The notes under the pieces are model-generated. The model worked only from the letters and a program-made list of their open reading frames with translations, was not told the origin of the DNA and ran no database searches. The position numbers were made by a program, and so were the translations under genes. Below, one piece after another: positions 9,350 through 16,852 of a DNA stretch of 64,000 nucleotides (positions are counted from its first letter, which is position 1; the number at the start of each line of letters is the position of its first letter). The stretch comes from Halomarina halobia. GTDB lineage: Archaea; Halobacteriota; Halobacteria; Halobacteriales; Haloarculaceae. The stretch lies in the NCBI RefSeq assembly GCF_029338575.1, contig NZ_CP119992.1, positions 2,046,001-2,110,000 on the forward strand. Reading direction: 5' to 3'.

Positions 9350-9955
9350 CTAGTCGAGCGCCGGCGCGTCGTCGATGAGGACGACGGCCTCACCGTCGAC
9401 GACGAGGTCGCCGTCGGCGTCGAGGACCCGCGTGACGAGGCGAAAGCGCTCGTCGTCGAAGTCCTCGGCGATCTCCACCTCGGCCGTGACGCGGTCGCCG
9501 ATGCGGACGGGCTTGAGGAACTGCACGTCCTGCGAGAGGTAGATGACGTTGCCGGGGAGGCGTGCGAGCGCCGCGGAGATGAGCCCGGTGACGAGCATCC
9601 CGTGGACGATGCGACCGCCGAACCGCGTGTCGTCCGCGTAGTTCTCGTCGAGGTGAATGGGGTTGGTGTCGCCGCTGACCGCGGCGAACTGTTCGACGTC
9701 GCGCTCGGTGATCGTCTTGGCGAACTCGATACGATCACCGACGGAGAGGTCGCCGCGCGTGCGCGTCGATCGCTCGACGTCCCACTCTTCGAGGTCGCTC
9801 CCGGCAGTGATGCGCGCTTCCGAAGCGTTCCCGGGGTCGGACATCGGCACGCCGAACGCGGCGGCAGCGGCACGATTCGCCGCGAGTACGCTGTTAAAGA
9901 GATGCTCGGAGGTCCGAGACCACGTGTTGAAAAGCGAGTACGAGGTGGAGCTCAT
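9350..9955 (-). CDS. phaJ: MaoC-like (R)-specific enoyl-CoA hydratase PhaJ
   Basis: Hydrates enoyl-CoA to (R)-3-hydroxyacyl-CoA, feeding beta-oxidation intermediates into PHA synthesis. The 201-aa product has a hot-dog fold with the hydratase-2 motif FAAVSGDTNPIHLD; Asp96 and His101 are the catalytic pair. The N-terminal 60 residues resemble other haloarchaeal PhaJ proteins. An in-frame ATG lies at 9979, but the minus-strand TATA-like TTTAATA at 9984-9990 would place the transcript start near 9958, so ATG 9955 is preferred. It is divergent from phaR across a region with a strong inverted repeat. Confidence 0.88.
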   Translation of the reverse strand: MSSTSYSLFNTWSRTSEHLFNSVLAANRAAAAAFGVPMSDPGNASEARITAGSDLEEWDVERSTRTRGDLSVGDRIEFAKTITERDVEQFAAVSGDTNPIHLDENYADDTRFGGRIVHGMLVTGLISAALARLPGNVIYLSQDVQFLKPVRIGDRVTAEVEIAEDFDDERFRLVTRVLDADGDLVVDGEAVVLIDDAPALD

Positions 9956-9983
9956 CGTGTCAGTGGTTATTCTCCTCATAGCG

Positions 9984-10134
9984 TATTAAAGTCGCGGCCT
10001 ATTCGGTTCGCCGAATAGGCCGCAGCCCGCTATACACATTGGTCGAACTGCCACCGTCTACTGGCACGGCGAGTAGCGATCTACCATTGAGCACCATTTC
10101 ACACCAATAGATGGTAAACAGGGTAAGACTTAAG
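9984..10134. promoter_or_regulatory. Divergent phaJ/phaR control region with 13-bp inverted repeat
   Basis: The phaJ TATA is at 9984-9990 (minus) and the phaR TATA, ACTTAAGC, is at 10127-10134 (plus). Between them, arms at 9994-10006 and 10011-10023 form a perfect 13-bp inverted repeat around TTCG. It lies about 40 bp upstream of the predicted phaJ transcript start. It could be an operator, for example for PhaR, which is known to repress the pha operon in Haloferax mediterranei, or a DNA/RNA hairpin. Confidence 0.6.
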
Positions 10135-10156
10135 CGTCCGAGGGTGCTTGTTGGTA

Positions 10157-10471
10157 ATGACGATGCCAGACGAGAGCGAAGGACCCCCGTGGACGCCCGC
10201 GATGTTCGCGCGCGGATTTCAGGAGGCGAGCGAGCAGGCGTTCGACCGACAGCAGGATCTCTTCCGCCAGATGTTCGGCGTGGACGCGAAGGGGTTCCCT
10301 TCGCAGTTGGGAGCGATGAGTCAGATGGCGACGTTCAAGACGCGGGTCCAGAGCGGCGGCCGCATCAGCATCCCTGATGCGGAACGCGAGGCCCTCGACA
10401 TCGAGGAGGGCGACATCGTGCAGACGGTCATCGTTCCGGTCAAGCGAAACAGAGGTAACACAGATGAGTGA
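10157..10471 (+). CDS. phaR: PHA regulator PhaR (AbrB/SpoVT-type)
   Basis: A 104-aa protein whose C-terminal half (about 54-95) is a swapped-hairpin AbrB/SpoVT DNA-binding domain: TRVQSGGRISIPDAEREALDI, then GDIVQTVIVPV. The N-terminal half is a phasin-like helix, as in haloarchaeal PhaR, which both binds granules and represses the pha operon. A TTG at 10148 is in frame, but ATG 10157 follows the TATA at 10127-10134. The last 8 bp overlap phaP (ATGAGTGA), so the two are translationally coupled. Confidence 0.88.
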   Translation: MTMPDESEGPPWTPAMFARGFQEASEQAFDRQQDLFRQMFGVDAKGFPSQLGAMSQMATFKTRVQSGGRISIPDAEREALDIEEGDIVQTVIVPVKRNRGNTDE

Positions 10472-11105
10472 ATACACAACCCCCATCAGTACGGCTTTCG
10501 AACTTCAGCGGACGACGATCAAGCAGGGACAGCGCGCCTTCGAGCGCTCGCTCGAGTTCCAACGCAACGTGAACGAGTCGGTGCTCGACAACCTCGACAA
10601 CCAGGAGGAGGCCCAGCGCAACAGCGTCGAGCTGTCGCGCAGCGCGATCCACACCTACCTGGACGCCGTCGAGACGGCCTTCCCGGGCTCCGGCAGCAAC
10701 GTCAGCGAGATCCGCCGGGCGGTCGACAAGCAGTTCGGCGCGCTACTCGACGCCCACTCCGAGGCGTTCGCCACCACCGAGGGCGAGTTCGAGAAGAGCC
10801 TCGACAGTTACGACGAGTTCAGCGAGGAGTACCTCGACGCCCTGAACGAGCAACTCGACCTGCTGCTCGACGCCCACCAGGACATCGAGCGCCAGACCGT
10901 CGAGACCTTCGATCAGGCGATGAACCAGTTCGAGCGCCTCCAGCAGCAGATGGAGTCGCAGGCAGAGGAGGCCCAGGCGCAGTTCCAGGAGCAGGCCGAG
11001 CAGTTCCAGAGCCGGTTCGAGTCGCAGCTGGGGCAGTTCCAGGAGCAGGTCGAACAGATGCAGCAGCAGATCGAGCAGATGCAGCGCCGTGCGGACGGCG
11101 AGTAA
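10464..11105 (+). CDS. phaP: Phasin PhaP
   Basis: A 213-aa structural protein of PHA granules. It is almost wholly alpha-helical and lacks cysteine. The C-terminal 70 residues are a Gln/Glu-rich coiled coil (repeats such as QFQEQAEQF and QMQQQIEQMQ). The start ATG overlaps the end of phaR by 8 bp. Second gene of phaRPEC. Known haloarchaeal PhaP coats granules and limits their size. The Gln-rich coiled coil suggests oligomerisation (inference). Confidence 0.88.
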   Translation: MSEYTTPISTAFELQRTTIKQGQRAFERSLEFQRNVNESVLDNLDNQEEAQRNSVELSRSAIHTYLDAVETAFPGSGSNVSEIRRAVDKQFGALLDAHSEAFATTEGEFEKSLDSYDEFSEEYLDALNEQLDLLLDAHQDIERQTVETFDQAMNQFERLQQQMESQAEEAQAQFQEQAEQFQSRFESQLGQFQEQVEQMQQQIEQMQRRADGE

Positions 11106-11136
11106 GACGTTTTACACGAGAGGACGAGGTACGAGT

Positions 11137-11688
11137 ATGAGCAACACCACGGACCCACAGGAGATGCAGGAGCGCTGGACACGGATGGCCGAACAGATGA
11201 ACGAGGCGATGTCGAAGTCGGTCGAACAGAACCTCGAAGCGCAGGCCCGGTTCATGGAGACCTGGGCCGACGCGATCGAGGGCTCCATGCCCGACGACGA
11301 CGCGATGGCAGAGAGTTTCGAGTCCTACAACCGCGCCTACGAGGTGTGGATGGACGCCGCGGACACGATGTACGAGCGCGTCCTCGACGCCGCCGAGGGC
11401 GAGGACGTCTCGTTCACCGAGTTCCGCGACATCTGGCTCCGCGGCGCCAACGAGGCGTTCAAGGAGGTCATGGGGACATCGGCGTTCGCCGCGGCCCAGG
11501 GGAACGTGGTCGAGGCGATGATGGAACTCCAGCAGGAGGCGGACGAGGTGAGCCAGGACACGCTCGCGCGCATGGGTCTGCCCACCCGCGGCGACGTGGA
11601 CGAAGTCGGCGAACGCCTCGTCGAACTCGAGCGCCGACAGCAGCGCGTCGAAGACAAATTAGATACGGTCATCGAGCACCTGGAGTGA
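11137..11688 (+). CDS. phaE: PHA synthase subunit PhaE
   Basis: A 183-aa partner subunit of the class III PHA synthase; archaeal PhaE is required with PhaC for polymer synthesis. Helical and acidic, with Met/Glu-rich segments (WTRMAEQMNEAMSKS), a conserved FTEFRDIWLRGANEAFKEVMG stretch near residues 90-110, and the LGLPTR-like MGLPTRGDVDEV motif before a C-terminal coiled coil. ATG 11137 follows a 31-bp gap after phaP. phaC starts 9 bp after its stop. Confidence 0.9.
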   Translation: MSNTTDPQEMQERWTRMAEQMNEAMSKSVEQNLEAQARFMETWADAIEGSMPDDDAMAESFESYNRAYEVWMDAADTMYERVLDAAEGEDVSFTEFRDIWLRGANEAFKEVMGTSAFAAAQGNVVEAMMELQQEADEVSQDTLARMGLPTRGDVDEVGERLVELERRQQRVEDKLDTVIEHLE

Positions 11689-11697
11689 GTTGAGACC

Positions 11698-13281
11698 ATG
11701 GCACAAGGAGACTCATACTACGATCCGTTCGCGCTGGCGCTGAACACCCAGCGGGAACTCCTCGAGACCGCCACCGGCGCGATAGAGCGGGCCGAGGTGG
11801 CCGACGAGCGACTCGACGACATGGAGTCCGTCGAGGTGGGCGAGACGCCGAGTGAGGTCGTCTACCGCGAGAACAAGCTCGAACTGCTACACTACGAGGC
11901 CCAGACCGAGGAGCAAAACGAGGTGCCGATCCTCATCATCTACGCGCTCATCAACAAGCCGTTCATCCTCGACCTCCAGCCCGACCGCTCGGTGGTCCGA
12001 CGGTTGCTCGAGGCGGGCCACGACGTCTATCTCATCGACTGGAACGAGCCCTCGCGGCTCGATCAGTTCCTCACGCTCGACGACTACGTCAACCGGTACA
12101 TCGAGAACTGCGTGGACGTGGTCCGCGAGCGCTCCGGGCAGGACGCGATCAACATCCTCGGCTACTGCATGGGCGGCACGCTATCGGCCATGTACGCCGC
12201 GCTCCACCCCGAGAAGGTGAACGCCCTCGGGCTGATGGCCGCGGGGCTGTGCTTCCAGGGAACCGGCGGCGTGCTGGAACTGTGGGGCGAGGACGAGTAC
12301 TACGACCCGCGCGCCGTCACCGAGTCGTTCGGGAACATGCCCTCCGAGTTCCTCGAGGTGGGATTCGCGCTGATGGACCCCGTCGCCAACTACGTCTCGA
12401 AGTACGTCCGGCTCTACGACAACCTCGAGAACGACGAGTTCGTCGAGAACTTCGCGCGCATGGAGCGCTGGCTGAACGAGGGCATCGACGTCGCCGGCGA
12501 GGCGTACGTCCAGTTCCTGGAGGACATCTACCAGGACAACAAGCTCTACGAGAACGAACTGGAGTTGAACGGAAAGCGCGTCGACGTATCGAAGATCGAC
12601 ATGCCGGTCCTCCAGATCCTCGGCGAGTACGACCACCTCATCCCGCCGGAGTCGTCCGTGCCGTTCAACGAGGTCGTCGGTAGCGACGACGTGACGACCA
12701 TCGACTACCCGACCGGTCACATCGGCCTCTCGGTGTCCGCCAGTTCCCACCGCGAGGTGTGGCCGAAGGTCGCCGAGTGGTACCACGACAAGTCGACGCC
12801 CGAGTCGCCGGAGGTCCTCGAGACCGCGGACGAGGTCGCGGAGCGCGAGGGCGTCGACGTTCGCGTCGATCCGACCGAGGGCGGCCGCGACGAGGTCGCC
12901 ATCGAGATCGAGGACGAAGACGGCGTCCAGACGGAACGCGTCGAGCGCGACGAGCGAAGCGTCGAGGAGGCCGTCGGCGGGGCGAGCGGGGAGTCGGGTG
13001 GCGAACCGGTCGAGGAGACCGTGGAAACGCCCGACGCGGACGCCGCCATCGCCGAGGACGTCGAGGCGACGAGCGAGGAGTTCGTCGAGGTCGCGGGCGA
13101 CGAGGCGGACGTCGAGTCGGTCGACGGCATCGGTCCCACCTACGCCGAGCGCCTGCGCGAGGCCGGCATCGAGACGGTCGCGGACCTCCGCGGGGCGGAC
13201 GCGGAGACCGTCGCGGAGGTCGCCGAGGTCGGCGTCGCCCGCGCCGAGACCTGGCTCGAACAGGTCGAAGACGAGGAGTGA
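11698..13281 (+). CDS. phaC: Class III PHA synthase catalytic subunit PhaC with C-terminal helix-hairpin-helix
   Basis: Polymerises (R)-3-hydroxyacyl-CoA into polyhydroxyalkanoate. Alpha/beta-hydrolase fold with the synthase lipase box GYCMGG (155-160; Cys157 nucleophile), Asp312 (GEYDHL) and His341 (PTGHIGLS). The synthase core ends near 370. It is followed by a roughly 100-residue acidic linker and, at 474-522, a helix-hairpin-helix-like module ([17 protein letters not shown] and a second hairpin) usually associated with DNA binding. Haloarchaeal PhaC proteins are known to have C-terminal extensions; at 527 aa this one is on the long side. It ends phaRPEC. Confidence 0.95.
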   Translation: MAQGDSYYDPFALALNTQRELLETATGAIERAEVADERLDDMESVEVGETPSEVVYRENKLELLHYEAQTEEQNEVPILIIYALINKPFILDLQPDRSVVRRLLEAGHDVYLIDWNEPSRLDQFLTLDDYVNRYIENCVDVVRERSGQDAINILGYCMGGTLSAMYAALHPEKVNALGLMAAGLCFQGTGGVLELWGEDEYYDPRAVTESFGNMPSEFLEVGFALMDPVANYVSKYVRLYDNLENDEFVENFARMERWLNEGIDVAGEAYVQFLEDIYQDNKLYENELELNGKRVDVSKIDMPVLQILGEYDHLIPPESSVPFNEVVGSDDVTTIDYPTGHIGLSVSASSHREVWPKVAEWYHDKSTPESPEVLETADEVAEREGVDVRVDPTEGGRDEVAIEIEDEDGVQTERVERDERSVEEAVGGASGESGGEPVEETVETPDADAAIAEDVEATSEEFVEVAGDEADVESVDGIGPTYAERLREAGIETVADLRGADAETVAEVAEVGVARAETWLEQVEDEE

Positions 13282-13462
13282 GGAGCCGAACGCGGCGGCG
13301 CTGGAATACGCCGCACCGTAAATTTTCGGACGCGCGCCGGCGAACGTAGCGACGCCTCCCGAGCGTGAGATGCGGCGTCGAACGGCGGTACACTCGGGCA
13401 CCTTGGCGGTTCATCTCACACCATCGAAGGGGAATTGTTCGCGGGGGTCGACGGGGCGGTAG

Positions 13463-13678
13463 ATGACCCGCGTACGGGATCTCACACTCGACGACGATCT
13501 GGTGGCGGCGGCGCGGGTGTTGACCGACTACGCGTACTACGCCACTGTTTGCGACGTCGTCGCCGCCGACCGACGCGGCGAGGGGATCGGCGAGACCCTC
13601 ATGCGGGCGGTCGTCGACCATCCCGATCTTCGGAGCGTGGTCGGCCTGTCGCTATCTTGTCGGCGCGGACCCGGGTAG
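13463..13678 (+). pseudogene. GNAT acetyltransferase remnant
   Basis: An open frame of 71 codons contains recognisable pieces of a small GNAT enzyme: VLTDYAYYATVCDVVAADRRGEGIGETLM covers strand beta4 and the acetyl-CoA loop, and HPDLRSVVGLSL covers beta5. The first 15 residues do not form a normal N-terminal half. The frame stops just after CRRGPG, where active relatives continue into the conserved FY segment. Both ends therefore look deleted, and the gene is probably dead. It lies in the stretch separating phaC from phaB. Confidence 0.6.
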
Positions 13679-13772
13679 TCACCTGAGCGAGTACCCGGCC
13701 AGTGGGCGGACTTGGGACGTTCGACCCGTCTTTGGGATAACTTCTTTGTTCTTGCCACGCCTACGCCCGCGT

Positions 13773-14048
13773 GTGTCCGTCGAAACTGACTCGCACGGCC
13801 GCCTCTACCTGTCCTCCAAACTGAGGCGGAAGTACGGCGAGAAGTTCCACGTCGTCGAATACGAGGACCGGATCGAACTCATACCGATCGACGAGGACCC
13901 GCTCCGGGCTGTCCGCGACGAGATCGGGGACGCGCTGGAGGGGACGTCGAGAGAGGAATTGCGGGAGGAAGCGCTCCGGCGCGCGAAACAGGAGGTCGAG
14001 GACGACATCGAACGGGCAAAGCGCGAGGCGGAGGATACCGCCGAATGA
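13773..14048 (+). CDS. vapB: VapB-like antitoxin (AbrB/SpoVT domain)
   Basis: A 91-aa protein. Residues 1-45 form an AbrB/MazE-type swapped hairpin (SVETDSHGRLYLSSKLRRKYG), and the rest is a charged helix that would bind the toxin. GTG 13773 is preferred because the domain begins there; TTG 13746 is an alternative. The last 4 bp overlap the start of the PIN-domain gene (ATGA), the classic antitoxin-toxin arrangement. Expected role: neutralise VapC and autorepress the operon. Confidence 0.85.
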   Translation: MSVETDSHGRLYLSSKLRRKYGEKFHVVEYEDRIELIPIDEDPLRAVRDEIGDALEGTSREELREEALRRAKQEVEDDIERAKREAEDTAE

Positions 14049-14431
14049 CGGTGTTCGTCGAGACCGACTTTCTCCTCGCTATCGCCAAGGGCGACGACTG
14101 GCTTCAGGAGCGCGCCGAAGACGTCCTCGATGAGCGGGAGGTCGTCACCTCGCCGTTCGCGTACCTGGAGATGCTCCTCGTCCTGGAGCGCTACCAGTTC
14201 GACTACGTCCGCCTGTTCGCTAATCTCCTCGACGTCGTCCCGCTCGGCGACGAGAACGAGCAGCAGGTCGTCCTGAAGGCGGTCGCGTACTTCGAAGACG
14301 GCATGACGCCGTTCGACTCCTTCCACGCGGCCACCGCCGAAACGCGCGATCTCCCCGTCCTCTCGTCGGACAAAGCGTACGAGGATGTCGATCCCGAGCG
14401 CCTACCGCTGGAACCGACCACAGACGAGTGA
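14045..14431 (+). CDS. vapC: VapC toxin, PIN-domain ribonuclease
   Basis: A 128-aa PIN-domain protein with acidic catalytic positions in place: Asp8 (ETDFLLA), Glu42 (YLEML), Asp91 (PFDSFHA) and Asp109 (SSDKAY). VapC toxins cleave tRNA or rRNA; this target is unknown. It overlaps vapB upstream (ATGA) and the HicA-like gene downstream (GTGA), so all three should be translated together. Intact, so probably functional. Confidence 0.9.
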   Translation: MTVFVETDFLLAIAKGDDWLQERAEDVLDEREVVTSPFAYLEMLLVLERYQFDYVRLFANLLDVVPLGDENEQQVVLKAVAYFEDGMTPFDSFHAATAETRDLPVLSSDKAYEDVDPERLPLEPTTDE

Positions 14432-14676
14432 CGACTTCTCCAAACGAGATCGAGGTCGAACTCGTCGAGGAAGTTCCGAACGCGTCTCCGCGTCGGTACT
14501 GGGTCGCAGACAGCAACGTCGTCCTCAGGTGTACGCGTCCGAAGACGGGCGAGAAGCGTACCGTGACGGTCCCGATGCACGACCGGATTCGCATTGGCAC
14601 GCTAAAGAGCATCGCCGAACGGGCGGGTGCGGAGGACTTCGAGGCGTTCTGCCGGTGGATCGACCGTAATCGGTGA
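14428..14676 (+). CDS. HicA-like protein lacking the catalytic histidine
   Basis: An 82-aa protein starting at GTG 14428, overlapping the vapC stop by 4 bp. The C-terminal two-thirds match haloarchaeal HicA: RTVTVPMHDRIRIGTLKSIA (44-63), then AGAEDFEAFCRWIDRN, which closes many HicA relatives. In active HicA a GSH motif carries the essential His on the dsRBD-like fold. Here the aligned positions appear to be Asp28-Ser29-Asn30, so the nuclease His is gone, and the N-terminal helix is atypical. It may be an inactive HicA-fold RNA binder or an extra regulator of VapBC. No HicB is adjacent. Confidence 0.7.
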   Translation: MTTSPNEIEVELVEEVPNASPRRYWVADSNVVLRCTRPKTGEKRTVTVPMHDRIRIGTLKSIAERAGAEDFEAFCRWIDRNR

Positions 14677-14744
14677 AAGTCAGTATCGCGAGGCGCTAAC
14701 TCCCCCGGCGCACCTTTTTCTCTCCCCGAGTGAATCGTGTTACC

Positions 14745-15485
14745 ATGCTCTCAGGGCAGACCTGCGTGGTGACGGGCGCATCGCGCGGCATCGGACGGGG
14801 TATCGCGCGCGAACTCGGCGAACAGGGCGCTGACGTCGTCGTCAACTACCGCTCCTCGGAGGCCGAGGCGCGGGCGGTGGTCGAGGAGATCGAGGACGCG
14901 GGCGGGAGCGCGATCGCCGCGCGGGCCGACGTGGCCGACCTGGACGCCGTGACCGCCATGTGCGAGGAGGTCCGCGACGCGTTCGGTCCCGTCGACGTGC
15001 TCGTGAACAACGCGGGCATCACGGTAGACCGGACGTTCGGGAACATGACGCGGGAGGACTGGGACCGCGTGATCGACGTGAACCTCGGCGGGATGTTCAA
15101 CTGCACGCACTGCCTGTTCGACGACCTGCTCGAGGCCGAACACGGTCGACTGATCAACATCTCGAGCGTCGTCGGCCAGCAGGGGAACTACGGCCAGGCC
15201 AACTACGCCACCACGAAGTCGGGGATGTTCGGGTTCACGCGGACGATCGCGCTGGAGATGGCCCGCTCGGGGTCGACCGCCAACTGCGTCGCACCCGGGT
15301 TCGTCCAGACCGACATGCTGGAGCAGGTCCCCGAGCGCGTCCGGGAGAAGATCGTCGAGCGCATCCCCCTCCGGCGGTTCGCGGAGGTGGACGACGTCTG
15401 CGGGATCGTGCGGTTCCTGGCGGGCGAGGAGTCGAGCTACATGACCGGACAGATCCTCGCCGTCAACGGCGGCATGGAGTGGTAG
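14745..15485 (+). CDS. phaB: SDR-family 3-oxoacyl-CoA/ACP reductase, probable PhaB
   Basis: A 246-aa short-chain dehydrogenase. The dinucleotide loop TGASRGIG is at 10-17, NNAG at 88-91, and the catalytic Ser141, Tyr154 and Lys158 (YATTK) are intact. The C-terminus (MTGQILAVNGGMEW) is typical of FabG/PhaB. Haloarchaea lack standard fatty-acid synthesis, and this gene follows a PHA operon, so NADPH-dependent acetoacetyl-CoA reduction for PHA monomer supply is the likely job. GTG 14730 is an alternative start. One base separates its stop from the next gene. Confidence 0.85.
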   Translation: MLSGQTCVVTGASRGIGRGIARELGEQGADVVVNYRSSEAEARAVVEEIEDAGGSAIAARADVADLDAVTAMCEEVRDAFGPVDVLVNNAGITVDRTFGNMTREDWDRVIDVNLGGMFNCTHCLFDDLLEAEHGRLINISSVVGQQGNYGQANYATTKSGMFGFTRTIALEMARSGSTANCVAPGFVQTDMLEQVPERVREKIVERIPLRRFAEVDDVCGIVRFLAGEESSYMTGQILAVNGGMEW

Positions 15486-15486
15486 G

Positions 15487-15993
15487 GTGCGCATCAGCGT
15501 TATCGGCGGCGGGCGGATCGACGAGGCGACCTACGGGACGGCCCGCGAGGTCGGCCACCTGCTCGGCGAGCGCGGTCACACGGTCGTCTGCGGCGGGCTG
15601 GGCGGCGTGATGGAGGCCGCGTGTCGGGGCGTCCGCGACGCGCGGCGGGAGGGAGCACCGCGGGACGAGCGAACGGGGGGCGCGCGAACGTCGACGGACG
15701 GCGAGACCGTCGGCATCCTCCCCGGGACTGACCCGCGCGCGGCGAACGAGTACGTCGACACCGCCGTCGCCACCGGGATGGGCAACGCGAGGAACGTCCT
15801 CGTGGTGCTGAACGGCGACGCGGTCGTCGCCGTCGACGGGGCGGCGGGGACGCTCTCCGAGCTGGGTCACGCCCTCGACTTCGGCCGGCCGGTGGCGGGT
15901 ATCGGCGCGCAGGACCTCGCCGGGTTCCGCGGGTTCGAGGCGGTCGAGACGCCCGCCGAGGCCGTCGAGTCGGTGGAGCGCCGCGTGGGCTAG
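15487..15993 (+). CDS. TIGR00725/LOG-like Rossmann protein
   Basis: A 168-aa protein related to the LOG/lysine-decarboxylase-like nucleotide hydrolases. CGGLGGVMEAACRGV near 35-49 and AAGTLSELGHAL near 118-129 correspond to the GGxGGxMEA and GxGTxxE phosphate-binding signatures, although the second shows A for the first G. LOG enzymes release bases from nucleoside 5'-monophosphates; the function of the TIGR00725 branch is not established. The GTG start lies one base after the phaB stop, so it is probably co-transcribed. Convergent with the next gene. Confidence 0.75.
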   Translation: MRISVIGGGRIDEATYGTAREVGHLLGERGHTVVCGGLGGVMEAACRGVRDARREGAPRDERTGGARTSTDGETVGILPGTDPRAANEYVDTAVATGMGNARNVLVVLNGDAVVAVDGAAGTLSELGHALDFGRPVAGIGAQDLAGFRGFEAVETPAEAVESVERRVG

Positions 15994-15995
15994 CC

Positions 15996-16850
15996 CTACG
16001 CGTCGTCGCGAGCGTCGCGCAGGAACGACCGGAGGACCGCGTGCCCGCGGCGGGTTCGACGGTCGCGTTCGTCCTCGTCGACGGCCATGTCGAGGCGACG
16101 GCGCTTCTCGGCCGCGAGCAGGTCCCGCACCTCGGGATCGCCGAGCGACCGCTCGGGCGGCGGGTTCGCGTCGAACCACTCGTCCATCGCCCCGTGCCAG
16201 TCGGGACCGCCGTAGCGCCCATCCGGGACGACCCAGTCGTGGTACGCGGAGACCGGCCGCCAGTAACCCGCTTCGAGGCGGCGGTCCTCGAGGAGGGCGA
16301 GCGCCGCCATCGCCCCGTGTCCGGCGGCGACGATGGCCTGACTCGGCACGCCCGCGAGCGGCCCGGCGAGGTAGAGACCCGCGACGGGCGTCCGCCCGCG
16401 CTCGTCCGCGTCGCGGACGAACTCGCCGTCGGGAAAGAGCGCCCCGTCGTCGATACCGCGGAGGTAGCTCGCGTCGTAGGTCGAGGCGGCGACCACGTGC
16501 TCGGCCGACGCGACGCGCCCGGCGTCCGTCTCGACGCGGAATCCCCCGTCCGCGCGCGCGACCGACTCGACGGTCTCCTCGACGACGGTCGCCCCGGCCT
16601 CTCGCAGGTGCGCGCGCGCGAGGTCACAGAACGTCGGCACGTCGATGCCGGCGGGGAAGCCGAGGAAGTTCTCCAGGTACGCGCACTGACGGATCGAGGA
16701 GCTGCCGCGGTCGAAGACGCACGTCTCGAGGCCCGCGCGGGCGGCGAACACGCCCGCCGACGCGCCCGCCGGACCGCTCCCGACGACGACGACGTCCCAC
16801 TCGCGGTCGGGAGGGCGGTCGTCGCGGCATCGATCTCGCTCGGCGGGCAT
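15996..16850 (-). CDS. FAD-dependent oxidoreductase, thioredoxin-reductase-like
   Basis: About 284 aa with a FAD-binding Rossmann motif near the N-terminus (VVVVGSGPAGASAGVFAARAG) and a later GLYLAGPLAG...AIVAAGHGAMAA segment, the second flavin motif. No CxxC redox pair is visible, so it is not a classical thioredoxin reductase. The C-terminal 80 residues are charged and unlike the standard fold. ATG 16850 lies 2 bp after the permease stop; GTG 16856 would overlap it as GTGA. It ends an iron-type ABC operon and might reduce or release the imported metal complex (inference). Confidence 0.75.
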   Translation of the reverse strand: MPAERDRCRDDRPPDREWDVVVVGSGPAGASAGVFAARAGLETCVFDRGSSSIRQCAYLENFLGFPAGIDVPTFCDLARAHLREAGATVVEETVESVARADGGFRVETDAGRVASAEHVVAASTYDASYLRGIDDGALFPDGEFVRDADERGRTPVAGLYLAGPLAGVPSQAIVAAGHGAMAALALLEDRRLEAGYWRPVSAYHDWVVPDGRYGGPDWHGAMDEWFDANPPPERSLGDPEVRDLLAAEKRRRLDMAVDEDERDRRTRRGHAVLRSFLRDARDDA

Positions 16851-16852
16851 CG

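Noticed and set aside
8790..9353. Overlapping plus-strand frame in another phase over cgi121
   Set aside because: Arg/Gly low-complexity translation; cgi121 matches a known family with a clean TGATG overlap to hel308.
13282..14744. Insertion sequence carrying the toxin-antitoxin genes
   Set aside because: No transposase frame, terminal inverted repeats or target duplications could be found.
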